Assembly (NCBI GenBank): GCA_021802545.1
Contig: JAJZRS010000009.1
Coordinates: 33,523-97,522, forward strand
Reading direction: 5' to 3'
DNA: 64,000 bases
DNA from: Pseudomonadota bacterium
GTDB lineage: Bacteria; Pseudomonadota; Gammaproteobacteria; Burkholderiales; JABEVD01
The notes below the pieces were generated by a model. That model did not search any database. It saw nothing but the letters and a program-made list of their open reading frames with translations, and had not been told where the DNA came from. The position numbers were made by a program, and so were the translations under genes. Numbering within the stretch: the stretch's first letter is position 1; each line of letters opens with the position of its first letter. Positions 56,313 through 64,000 of the stretch are shown here, piece after piece.

Positions 56313-59300
56313 GTGGTGCGGGGCGGATACAAGATCAGCATAATCGGTTTCTCGATCTTGGCTATGCTGACCGTTGTGTCAGGCATGTCCGTATACTTTG
56401 TCATGCAGCACCAAGGGGAAATCAGCCTGGGCAACAGCCTCGAGATTTCCCTTCAGAATAACGTCAATCTGCTCGATAGCCAGATCGAAATCGGGATGCG
56501 CAACGGGAGGATGATCGCTACCCGACCATTCATTGTTATCAACCTGACTCACCTTGATGCAAATACGGCAGAGCACGAAAGCAGGGCCAATCTCCAGAAA
56601 GTTGCATCCTCATTTGTTGCCAACGGGTTCAGCGGTGTGCTCATCAAGGCTGCCAATGGAGAAAGAATTGCGCAGGCAGGCCGCTTTGCACAGCATGACG
56701 AATTTCGCATCTATCTAAATGAACAACAAACTGCATTTCTGCTATGGGATAAGCAATTCGTTCTGCACGCCCATTCTGTGATTTACGATGAACGTGGACA
56801 ACGCATTGGTAGCGTCGAAATTGAAACAGACCTCCCTGCCCTGGATTACGCATTTACCAAACTTTTATCCATCGGCAAGACCAGCGAATTTGCCCTCTGC
56901 AGTCCGTTGTCAAAGGAATCGGCGGACATGGATTGCTATTTGAGCAGGCTGACAGACCGCAGGATTGAGAAACTGCCCAGAGTAATAAACAACGAGGCAT
57001 TGCCGATGAATTACGCCCTTCAGGGCAAAACCGGTCTCATTCTTGCCAAGGATTATCGGCATGAGAATGTCATTGCAGCCTATGCCCCCGTCAACAAAAC
57101 CGGCTTGGGCGCGGTTCTGAAGATTGACCAGAAGGAATTGTACGCACCGGTTACCGAGCAATTCAGGATTGTCGCCCTACTGCTGATCACCCTAATCATA
57201 TCAGGCGGATTGATGCTGCGCTGGATGGTAACCCCGCTTGTTCGGCAGTTGATCGACTCCAGGCGGAAACTGCTTGACAGTCGGCAGTCCTTGCAAAGGG
57301 AGAAACAAAAATATCTGGCCCTCCTGCGCAATGCCAGCGATAGCATCCATATTCTCGATGCACAGGGTAATTTGATCGAATGCAGCGATTCATTTTGTGA
57401 TGCATTAGGCTATCAGAGAGAGGAGCTTCTCGGAAAAAATGTATCTCTGTGGGATGCTCAGCTATCCGAAAAAGAGCTCGAAGATGCCCTTGAGCGACAG
57501 CTTGCGATTCATAAACGATCGCTGTTCGAGACCCGTCATCGACGCAAAAACGGTGAGATTTTTGATGTCGAGGTGACGGGTTATCCGCTCCAACTTGATG
57601 GACGTCCCGTGATTTTCAACTCGTCCCGAGATATCACTGAGCGCAAGAGGATGGATGAAGCGCTGCGACAAAGCAAACAACGTCTTGAGCAATTGCTCGA
57701 GAATATGAGCAGTGGCGTTGCGGTATACAAGGCAATAGAGGATGGAAAAGATTTCATCTTCGTTAGCATCAACCGAGCATCAGAACGCATGGATCAGACG
57801 AAGCGTGAGGATCTTATTGGAAAAACGCTGATGACTGTCTTTCCAGGTGCTGAAAAAATGGGATTGCTTGATGCTTTCCGGCGCGTCTGGAAGAGCGGGG
57901 TCCCGGAACATTATCCGGCTGCCCAATATACTGATGAACGAATCGCAGTTTGGCGAGAGAACTACATTTACAAACTGGATACCGGAGAAATCGTTGCAAT
58001 TTACGACGACGTTACTTCGCGCATGAAGCTTCAGGAGGAGTTGAAACAAGAGCGCGACTTCATGAACGCCATTTTTCAATCAGCGGGGACGCCGATTCTG
58101 GCAATTGACCGGGAAGGCGAGATCATCCGTTTCAACCATGCAGCTGAGGAAATGACTGGCTATCGCTTCGAAGAAGTGCAAGGCCAGCCGTATTTCTGGC
58201 GCAATTTCTTTTTGCCTGAAACACAAGCTGAAGTTGCTGACATGTTTGAATCTGCTCAGTCTGGGGACATCCCATTACGCTACGAGACAACCCTGGTTGC
58301 ACGAAATGGCCAGGAGCGAATCATCGACTGGACCAATACGTTGCTTCTCGACAAAGATGGAACAATGAAGTACCTGCTCTCCATTGGCGTAGATAACACG
58401 GAACGCAAGCAGATCGAATCCCTGATTCGAATCCAGTCCAGCGCCCTCGAGTCCAGTACGAACGGTATTGCCATAGCGGATGCATCTGTTTCGAATCTTC
58501 CACTAGTCTATGTCAATTCCGCATTTGAAGAAATCACAGGTTACGATGCATCCGAACTATTAGGGAAGAATTGCAATTTCCTGCAAGGAGAAGATAAGAA
58601 TCAGCCGGAACTCGACGAGATTCGAGCTTGCCTGAAAGAAGGCAGGCATGGAAAAGCCACACTGCGTAATTATCGAAAAGATGGCACCCTGTTTTGGAAC
58701 AGGCTGCACATCTCACCCATTCGGGATGATGAAGGCAAACTGACCCATTTTCTCGGAATCATCAACGATATTACGGAACGCAAACGGACCGACGATTATC
58801 TCAAGCTGGTATCGAGCGTGTTTCACCATGCCGACGAGGGAATCCTCATCACCGATCATGAAACTTCGATACTTGAAGTCAATCCGGCCTTCACACGGAT
58901 TACCGGGTATAACCGTGAAGAGGTTGTAGGTATGACACCGCGAATTCTTCATTCAGGTCGCCAAGACGCTGCATTCTACGAAGCGATGTGGGAAACGATA
59001 CTCGGCACCGGGCATTGGTCCGGCGAAATATGGAACAAACGGAAAAATGGAGATATCTACCCGGAACGTCTGACTCTTTCTGCAGTCAAGAATGATGATG
59101 GCGAAATCATAAGATATGTTGCGCTCTTTTCAGACATTTCAGATATCAAGAGTCATCAGCGGCAACTTGAGCGTATGGCACATCATGACGCTCTGACCGG
59201 ATTACCCAACCGGGTATTGCTCAACGACCGTATCGACATGGCAATAGCGCAAGCACAGCGCAGTAATCAGAAAATCGCGGTATGTTTCATGGATCTTGAT

Positions 59301-59681
59301 GGCTTCAAGCCGGTCAATGACAAATACGGCCATGAAACAGGGGATCTATTGTTAATTGAAGTAGCTCAAAGGTTGCTGGCCGCATCCCGCTCCACCGATA
59401 CGGTTGCCCGTTTAGGGGGCGACGAATTCGTGCTGATCTTCACGAACATTTCGGACAAGTCTGAGTGCCTACCTTTGATTTCCAGGGTTACTGAAGTAAT
59501 CAACCAACCATTTAACATCAGCGGCCATGTTATTCAGATATCCTCCAGCATCGGCATTGCGATTTACCCTGATGATGACTTGGACGGGGATAATTTGCTG
59601 CGCCTTGCCGATCAGGCCATGTATGTCTCGAAACAGGCGGGACGCAACCAGTTCCACTTTTTTGAGACTGCATCCAGCTAA
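56313..59681 (+). CDS. multi-PAS diguanylate cyclase with periplasmic sensor
   Basis: 1122 residues starting GTG. Two spans (about 8-30 and 288-308) enclose a periplasmic Cache-like sensor. Five PAS domains follow (near 335-450, 455-575, 580-705, 710-835 and 838-955; e.g. FMNAIFQSAGTPILAIDREG), then a GGDEF domain (965-1122) with intact RLGGDEFVLIF near 1035 and an I-site RSTD five residues before it. It should make cyclic di-GMP with product inhibition. No EAL domain. Confidence 0.93.
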   Translation: MVRGGYKISIIGFSILAMLTVVSGMSVYFVMQHQGEISLGNSLEISLQNNVNLLDSQIEIGMRNGRMIATRPFIVINLTHLDANTAEHESRANLQKVASSFVANGFSGVLIKAANGERIAQAGRFAQHDEFRIYLNEQQTAFLLWDKQFVLHAHSVIYDERGQRIGSVEIETDLPALDYAFTKLLSIGKTSEFALCSPLSKESADMDCYLSRLTDRRIEKLPRVINNEALPMNYALQGKTGLILAKDYRHENVIAAYAPVNKTGLGAVLKIDQKELYAPVTEQFRIVALLLITLIISGGLMLRWMVTPLVRQLIDSRRKLLDSRQSLQREKQKYLALLRNASDSIHILDAQGNLIECSDSFCDALGYQREELLGKNVSLWDAQLSEKELEDALERQLAIHKRSLFETRHRRKNGEIFDVEVTGYPLQLDGRPVIFNSSRDITERKRMDEALRQSKQRLEQLLENMSSGVAVYKAIEDGKDFIFVSINRASERMDQTKREDLIGKTLMTVFPGAEKMGLLDAFRRVWKSGVPEHYPAAQYTDERIAVWRENYIYKLDTGEIVAIYDDVTSRMKLQEELKQERDFMNAIFQSAGTPILAIDREGEIIRFNHAAEEMTGYRFEEVQGQPYFWRNFFLPETQAEVADMFESAQSGDIPLRYETTLVARNGQERIIDWTNTLLLDKDGTMKYLLSIGVDNTERKQIESLIRIQSSALESSTNGIAIADASVSNLPLVYVNSAFEEITGYDASELLGKNCNFLQGEDKNQPELDEIRACLKEGRHGKATLRNYRKDGTLFWNRLHISPIRDDEGKLTHFLGIINDITERKRTDDYLKLVSSVFHHADEGILITDHETSILEVNPAFTRITGYNREEVVGMTPRILHSGRQDAAFYEAMWETILGTGHWSGEIWNKRKNGDIYPERLTLSAVKNDDGEIIRYVALFSDISDIKSHQRQLERMAHHDALTGLPNRVLLNDRIDMAIAQAQRSNQKIAVCFMDLDGFKPVNDKYGHETGDLLLIEVAQRLLAASRSTDTVARLGGDEFVLIFTNISDKSECLPLISRVTEVINQPFNISGHVIQISSSIGIAIYPDDDLDGDNLLRLADQAMYVSKQAGRNQFHFFETASS

Positions 59682-60012
59682 CTGCCTCTAGATTCGCTGA
59701 TTTTGGTGTTGCACAGTCGTTCGAATGACAGCTTCGCGGTACAGGCTCGTGACTACAAATGGCATGAAATAGCCTTATGGCAATAAACTGATTTTTCGTC
59801 ATAAATTGCCGTGCAACATAATTATGATGACCGGCCAATTTGCAAACCTCCTGTTTCCTAATTTAAATCTAATTCTTCTAGGCTAGAGTAATGGATAAGC
59901 TAACTTGGCCTTCTGGTCATTGTTTCCGTATATCTTCATTGCTGCAGGGAAACTGAAGATTTCTAGTCCATCTATAAAACAACCAACATATTGAATATCT
60001 AAACATTCTGCT
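59682..60012. other. non-coding gap before the two-component system
   Basis: A decayed stretch of repeat-like sequence (59722-59770, with GTCGTTCGAATGACAGC) is followed by an A+T-rich part that probably holds the promoter of the response regulator. No gene, RNA or clear operator is seen. Confidence 0.4.
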
Positions 60013-60672
60013 ATGCGCATTTTGCTTGTTGAAGATGATCGTATGATTGGCGATGCAATCCTAATTGCATTGAAGGATGCTGCTTATGCTGTCGATTGGG
60101 TCATGGATGGTGAAACAGCCAAAAATGTCCTGAAAGATAAGGATCATCAGGGGCTACTGCTTGATCTGGGGCTGCCCAAACAAGATGGTCTGGAGGTGTT
60201 ACGCTACTTACGGTCACAGGGAAATGACCTCCCTGTCATCATTATCACAGCCCGCGATGCCGTTGAAGATCGAATCAAGGGGCTCGATTTAGGGGCTGAT
60301 GATTATCTCGTCAAGCCATTCGACATGAACGAATTGCTTGCAAGATTACGAGCTGTCGTACGAAGAAAAGGAGGCCAATCTTCGCCTCTACTCACCAATG
60401 GCAAGATAAGCCTCAACCCGTCCACTAGAGAAGCCTCAAGGGGAGAAGATTCGTATTTGTTGAGTTCTAGAGAATTCTCTCTGCTGCATGCGTTGATGCT
60501 TCAGCCAGGATCGATCTTGACCCGTACTGAACTGGAAGAGCGGATTTATGGCTGGAACGAGGAAGTGGAAAGCAATGCCGTGGATTTTCTGATTCATGGC
60601 ATTCGCAAGAAGCTTGGCGCAGATGCCATCAAAAATATCCGTGGAGCTGGCTGGATGGTGGATAAATCATGA
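60013..60672 (+). CDS. OmpR-type response regulator (QseB/PmrA-like)
   Basis: 219 residues. Receiver: LLVEDDRMIG, Asp in GLLLDLGLPKQDG (about 51), Thr in IITARD, Lys in YLVKPFDM. C-terminal winged helix SREFSLLHALMLQPGSILTR ... NIRGAGWMV. Overlaps the kinase gene by 4 bp. Confidence 0.93.
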   Translation: MRILLVEDDRMIGDAILIALKDAAYAVDWVMDGETAKNVLKDKDHQGLLLDLGLPKQDGLEVLRYLRSQGNDLPVIIITARDAVEDRIKGLDLGADDYLVKPFDMNELLARLRAVVRRKGGQSSPLLTNGKISLNPSTREASRGEDSYLLSSREFSLLHALMLQPGSILTRTELEERIYGWNEEVESNAVDFLIHGIRKKLGADAIKNIRGAGWMVDKS

Positions 60673-61964
60673 GATGCTCGTTGGAGCGTCAGCTTTCAGT
60701 CACATTAGGTCTCACGGTCGTACTCGTCGGCATCGCAGCCGGTGCGATTTCATTCTGGCTTGCCTATCAGGATGCCCAGGAATTCCAGGACGACACGTTG
60801 CGGCAAATAGCTGCCTTGGCGAGTAATGATGTGCTGCATGAGGCTATTCATTTAAGTGGGAGTGCTGCGAACATCGATCCAGAGGTTAGGGTCATGGTCG
60901 TAAAGTTGCCCGCCACCGGAAAAGCCTTGAGTTGGTTGTCATCCGATCTACAGCCCGGCTTTCATACGCTCGACAGCGATACCGGTGCCTGGCGCGTGTA
61001 TGTGCGACGATCGAAGGGATCTGCAATTGCAGCCGTGCAGGCAACCCAGGCGCGAAATGAGATCGCGATCCATAATGCACTCCACGCACTCCTTCCTCTC
61101 ATGTTACTTCTGCCGGTAGTGCTTTGGCTGGTGGTGCGGATCGTGAGGAAAGAATTGGCGCCAGTCCATGTGCTTGCACAGAACCTGGATGCGCAGGAAC
61201 CCGGAAATCCAGTGACCTTGCCTGACAAAAACGTCCCGGATGAAATCGTGCCCTTCGTGACTTCGATCAATCAATTGCTGGAGAGAATCAGGCAACTGCT
61301 GTCGGAGCAGCGGCGGTTCATCGCCGATGCCGCGCATGAGCTACGCACACCACTGACTGCACTTTCTTTGCAGGTTCAGAATTTGGAACGTGCGGACACC
61401 CTGGAAGCAATGCGTGACCGCATTGTTCCTCTTAAGGAAGGGATCGAACGCGGACGCCGCATGACGGAGCAACTGCTGAGCCACGCAAGAAACCAGATCA
61501 GCACTCCAGTTCTTGAAGTTATCAATTTGTCGAAAATGATGAGGGAATTGGTTGCCGATCATCTTCAGTTGGCCGAATCAAAAGGGATCGATATCGGCTT
61601 GGAGGGTGACGAGCAATTGGTATTGAGGACAGATCCTCAAATGTTGCGCCTGGTTTTCAAGAACGCCCTGAGCAATGCGATAGCCTACACGCCTCCGGAT
61701 GGCGAAATAACGGTGAGATTCTGCGAAGAAGGCCAAGACATCATATTCGAAGTTATCGATTCAGGGCCAGGCATCCCTGAAGCAGAGAAGGACCGGGTAT
61801 TTGCTCCGTTCTACCGCATCGCTGGCACCGAGGGGAGCGGTAGCGGACTCGGACTTTCCATCGCTCATGATGCAGCGCTGCGTCTTGGAGGAGCGATCAG
61901 CCTGGAAAATCGACCATCCGGGGCAGGGCTGATATTCCGCTATCGTCAGCGTTTGATTGCTTGA
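60669..61964 (+). CDS. sensor histidine kinase (QseC-like)
   Basis: 431 residues. TM1 about 10-33, periplasmic part to about 137, TM2 about 138-158. H box AAHELRTPLTAL near residue 222, N box FKNALSNAIAY, G boxes DSGPGIP and GSGLGLSIA. Pairs with the overlapping response regulator. It converges on a PepSY gene, a frequent partner or target of QseBC-like systems. Confidence 0.93.
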   Translation: MRCSLERQLSVTLGLTVVLVGIAAGAISFWLAYQDAQEFQDDTLRQIAALASNDVLHEAIHLSGSAANIDPEVRVMVVKLPATGKALSWLSSDLQPGFHTLDSDTGAWRVYVRRSKGSAIAAVQATQARNEIAIHNALHALLPLMLLLPVVLWLVVRIVRKELAPVHVLAQNLDAQEPGNPVTLPDKNVPDEIVPFVTSINQLLERIRQLLSEQRRFIADAAHELRTPLTALSLQVQNLERADTLEAMRDRIVPLKEGIERGRRMTEQLLSHARNQISTPVLEVINLSKMMRELVADHLQLAESKGIDIGLEGDEQLVLRTDPQMLRLVFKNALSNAIAYTPPDGEITVRFCEEGQDIIFEVIDSGPGIPEAEKDRVFAPFYRIAGTEGSGSGLGLSIAHDAALRLGGAISLENRPSGAGLIFRYRQRLIA

Positions 61965-61997
61965 AATGCTGCTCCCCGTCATGGGGAGCCACATTTC
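61963..61997. terminator. bidirectional hairpin between convergent genes
   Basis: GAAATG and GCTCCCC pair with GGGGAGC and CATTTC (13 bp with a 2x2 internal loop, 5-base loop). It lies between the stop of the kinase (61964) and of the PepSY gene (62018) and could end both transcripts, although T tracts are short. Confidence 0.6.
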
Positions 61998-62017
61998 AAT
62001 TCCAGGAGTCTTCAGCG

Positions 62018-62350
62018 TCAGTCGGCATTCGGGCCTTCTTTGCTGTTCTCCAGAACCTTGCCGGTTTTGGCATCCACACCGACTTCGTGCGTCACAGCTC
62101 CCTTCCGAATATCGAAAGAGTAGCGCAGCCCGCTGCCACCACGTTCCTTTTCCAGTTCTTCGTCGGTGATCTTTCCAGGATAGGCTTTGAGCGCAATCCG
62201 GCGAGCCTGCTCAAGGCTGACCTTGGCTTGCCCTGCAAACTCGTGCCCCTTGATTACATGATCCTTTGCCTGATCGGCCGCATACGTTGAGTACGCTCCG
62301 AAGAGACTCAATGCCAATGCACCGGCAAGAACGGTTTTAAAAGTACGCAT
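62018..62350 (-). CDS. periplasmic PepSY-domain protein
   Basis: 110 residues. Signal MRTFKTVLAGALALSLFGAYSTYAAD. PepSY signature: VSLEQARRIALKAYPGKITDEELEKE, then YSFDIRKGAVTHEVGVDAKTGKVL. Probably regulated by or feeding back on the neighbouring two-component system. Confidence 0.87.
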   Translation of the reverse strand: MRTFKTVLAGALALSLFGAYSTYAADQAKDHVIKGHEFAGQAKVSLEQARRIALKAYPGKITDEELEKERGGSGLRYSFDIRKGAVTHEVGVDAKTGKVLENSKEGPNAD

Positions 62351-62480
62351 AATTTTCTCCTAAAAGTAATCAATCAAGACCTGAGGTCACCATGGTTTCC
62401 TCATGCTGACAAAATTACCTGGAGCAAATTAGCTGATGATTAGGCACTAAAATGTATTGACTATACATGAATGGTCGTAT

Positions 62481-62559
62481 CCGAAAGCAGTCACTGGAAG
62501 TCGTGCGGCAAAATCGAATGGCGACTTCGTGGCTGTTGCCCAAATACGTACTCCGTGCC
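62481..62559 (+). repeat. 79-bp dispersed repeat, copy C
   Basis: Starts CCGAAAGCAGTCACTGG and ends ACTCCGTGCC. See copies at 48824 and 55939. The rest of 62351-62975 contains the probable long leader of the cold-shock gene (from about 62830) and no supported gene. Confidence 0.65.
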
Positions 62560-62975
62560 CGAAGCAGACGATTCTAAGGAGCTCATGGGTTGACTGCTTT
62601 ATGTCGCCTTGCGCTAATCATTTTCACTTCTCTCGGGGCTTGCCGTATCTTTTCCTGTAGCTTTCCCCCATCCATCTCTTTGGAATGCTGGACAATGTGA
62701 GTGAACTGGTTTTGCCTGAGGAAGTCGAGGCCGAGCCCCTGATTTGCCATGAGTCAATGCAGCTAAAACTCGCCGATCAGTGATGAAAAAATATATGTTG
62801 CTATTTTTCCTCATATGGCGGATAGTGTGAAACAGCGATTCTCAAGTTCTGTCTTAGCTGTTCGGTTTCTTACCCGCCACTTTCGGTATTTTTCCCTTCA
62901 CTGTTCTGCCGTCTTGATCTTCGCCCTGTAGGGGCAACACCCTATTCATTATTCATCATTTAGGAAATTCAAGAT

Positions 62976-63182
62976 ATGTCAACAGGTACTGTAAAGTGGT
63001 TCAACGATTCCAAGGGCTTCGGCTTCATTACCCCGGAAAACGGCGGTGAAGATCTCTTCGCCCATTTTTCCGCAATCCAGAGTTCGGGTGGCTTCAAAAC
63101 CCTGGCTGAAGGGCAACGCGTCACTTTTGACGTAACCTCCGGCCCGAAAGGCCAGCAGGCTTCCAATATCCGCGTCTCGTAA
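62976..63182 (+). CDS. cold-shock protein, CspA family
   Basis: 68 residues. RNP1 KGFGFITP and RNP2 DLFAHFSAI are intact, with the usual start [10 protein letters not shown]. Single-stranded nucleic-acid chaperone. AGGA precedes the ATG. Its upstream region is long and gene-free, as is common for regulated csp leaders. Confidence 0.95.
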   Translation: MSTGTVKWFNDSKGFGFITPENGGEDLFAHFSAIQSSGGFKTLAEGQRVTFDVTSGPKGQQASNIRVS

Positions 63183-63240
63183 CTCGCACGCTACTGCCCG
63201 AGCGTTGTCCCGCACTGCGGTGCAGGACAGCCTCTACCGG

Positions 63241-63267
63241 AAAAACCCGGCATCATGCCGGGTTTTT
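63241..63267 (+). terminator. intrinsic terminator after the cold-shock gene
   Basis: A perfect 12-bp stem (AAAAACCCGGCA/TGCCGGGTTTTT) with a 3-base loop ends in a T-rich run (TTTTTCTTTT). It separates csp from infA and ends just before the infA ribosome binding site. Confidence 0.88.
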
Positions 63268-63287
63268 CTTTTCCCGGAGGCCATATC

Positions 63288-63548
63288 ATGGCAAAAGAAG
63301 AACTGCTCGAAATGATGGGCATGGTGGACGAAGTTTTGCCGGATGCTCGCTTTCTCGTGACATTGGAAAATGGATGCAAGCTTATCGCGTACAGCGCAGG
63401 CAAGATGCGCAAGCATCATATACGCATTATCGCCGGCGACAAGGTTTCGCTGGAGCTTTCCCCGTATGATCTGAGCAAGGGGCGCATTACGTTCCGCCAC
63501 ATCGAGAGCCGCAACCCCGCTCCCGCACCACGGAAGCGAAAATTCTGA
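63288..63548 (+). CDS. infA: translation initiation factor IF-1
   Basis: 86 residues from ATG 63288 with CCGGAGG upstream. [24 protein letters not shown] and [21 protein letters not shown] mark the S1-like fold of IF-1. It is longer than the usual 72 by a basic tail (APAPRKRKF). It is probably a second copy, as in betaproteobacteria where such an infA follows a csp gene. The ORF extension to 63255 overlaps the terminator. Confidence 0.9.
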   Translation: MAKEELLEMMGMVDEVLPDARFLVTLENGCKLIAYSAGKMRKHHIRIIAGDKVSLELSPYDLSKGRITFRHIESRNPAPAPRKRKF

Positions 63549-63769
63549 AGGGTATTCCAAGCTCGTACTTGCGCAGTCACTAGACTACGCGCAGTATGGA
63601 TGCCTGGTGTCGGGTTGGCGGAATACCCACCACACCACTGTTTGACTTCAAACGCTATACGCAGCATCCCGAGGATGTGGGCGTTATCAATCCGATGACC
63701 TGCCTTATACTCAGGTTACAGAACCAGTGCACCACCTGCAAACCAAGTGATTTTCGTTGAGGAGATGAC

Positions 63770-63826
63770 ATGCCTTCGAATTTTCAAATGCGTCTTGAAT
63801 ACAGTTGGATCGACTTCTATGATTAA
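63770..63826 (+). CDS. possible 18-residue leader peptide
   Basis: ATG 63770 follows GAGGAGATGAC and opens MPSNFQMRLEYSWIDFYD, ending TAA at 63826, about 50 bp before the PAS gene. The strong ribosome binding site suggests translation, but the length is short. The rest of 63549-63769 has no feature I can name. Confidence 0.3.
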   Translation: MPSNFQMRLEYSWIDFYD

Positions 63827-63875
63827 GTGGTAAGGTCCCCTCGCCCCCCTGCTGTATCTTTAAAAAGGTCCACGC

Positions 63876-64000
63876 ATGCTTGAGTTAGAACACGCTGGAT
63901 CGAATGAAGATCTGGCATCTCTTTCAAATAATGTTGCAGTATTGATACTCGATGACTGTGGAATGATTTGCGACTGCAACAAATCAGCCGAGGACCTTTT
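63876..64000 (+). CDS. PAS-domain protein, N-terminal part (runs off window)
   Basis: Opens MLELEHAGSNEDLASLSNNV and continues to the last base. AVLILDDCGMICDCNKSAEDLF is a typical PAS start. AAAGG lies before the ATG. It may be a sensor kinase or cyclase; the rest is outside the window. Confidence 0.7.
   Translation, partial: MLELEHAGSNEDLASLSNNVAVLILDDCGMICDCNKSAEDL

Noticed and set aside
1..64000. tRNA or rRNA genes, including an integrase attachment tRNA
   Set aside because: I looked near both integrases and in the long gaps and saw no cloverleaf or rRNA-like sequence; a covariance search would be decisive.

Overview
This window looks like part of the chromosome or a large genomic island of a proteobacterium, most likely a betaproteobacterium of the iron/sulfur-oxidising or nitrifying type. 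That assignment is inference from protein style: Cus/Czc efflux sets, DsrC/NnrS/hemerythrin genes, sulfane-sulfur enzymes, and a cold-shock gene followed by an extra infA. I see no rRNA, tRNA or CRISPR array.

Region 1 (1-8.3 kb) is mobile DNA. It holds a very large tyrosine recombinase that overlaps the end of another ORF, a Fic protein with three phased operator-like palindromes before its start, and a compact int-xis module (hypothetical gene, HD-domain gene, integrase, excisionase-like gene) with a divergent XRE repressor. Region 2 (8.3-25.6 kb) carries two heavy-metal RND systems on the minus strand. One is TolC/MFP/RND with a CusRS-like two-component system. The other is a probable long operon (CzcI-like, TolC, MFP, RND, PII-like, P-type ATPase, SHOCT, small protein) read from a MerR-type promoter that faces a CadR/PbrR-like regulator. 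Region 3 (25.6-40.5 kb) is a large minus-strand copper cluster: cusCBA, CusF, cytochrome c, Met-rich periplasmic proteins, CopA, YHS proteins, small membrane proteins and an MFS carrier.

Region 4 (40.6-48.6 kb) is a sulfur module. A trans-sulfuration enzyme, a methyltransferase and an ArsR-rhodanese regulator lie on the minus strand. Divergent from them are DsrE-like, SQR-like, HMA-like, DUF3330, persulfide-dioxygenase-like and MFS genes, with a promoter and operator-like dyad between the two arms. A YncE-like propeller follows. Region 5 (48.6-53.9 kb) is accessory: a two-gene unit with a predicted PD-(D/E)xK nuclease/SEC-C protein, a DUF6880 protein, and degenerate non-coding repeats.

Region 6 (53.9-64 kb) holds a DsrC-like/NnrS/hemerythrin operon preceded by a structured leader with a terminator directly before the ribosome binding site, a five-PAS diguanylate cyclase, a QseBC-like two-component system, a PepSY protein, a cold-shock protein, infA, and the start of a PAS protein. 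Degenerate repeats of fixed length (about 79 and 124 bp) are scattered between gene blocks. Two 124-bp copies in the same orientation bracket the 45-kb metal and sulfur region. The best candidates for undescribed biology are the nuclease/SEC-C pair, the DsrC leader and one-cysteine DsrC variant, the sulfane-sulfur operon, the PII-like/P-type ATPase module, and the phased Fic operator array.
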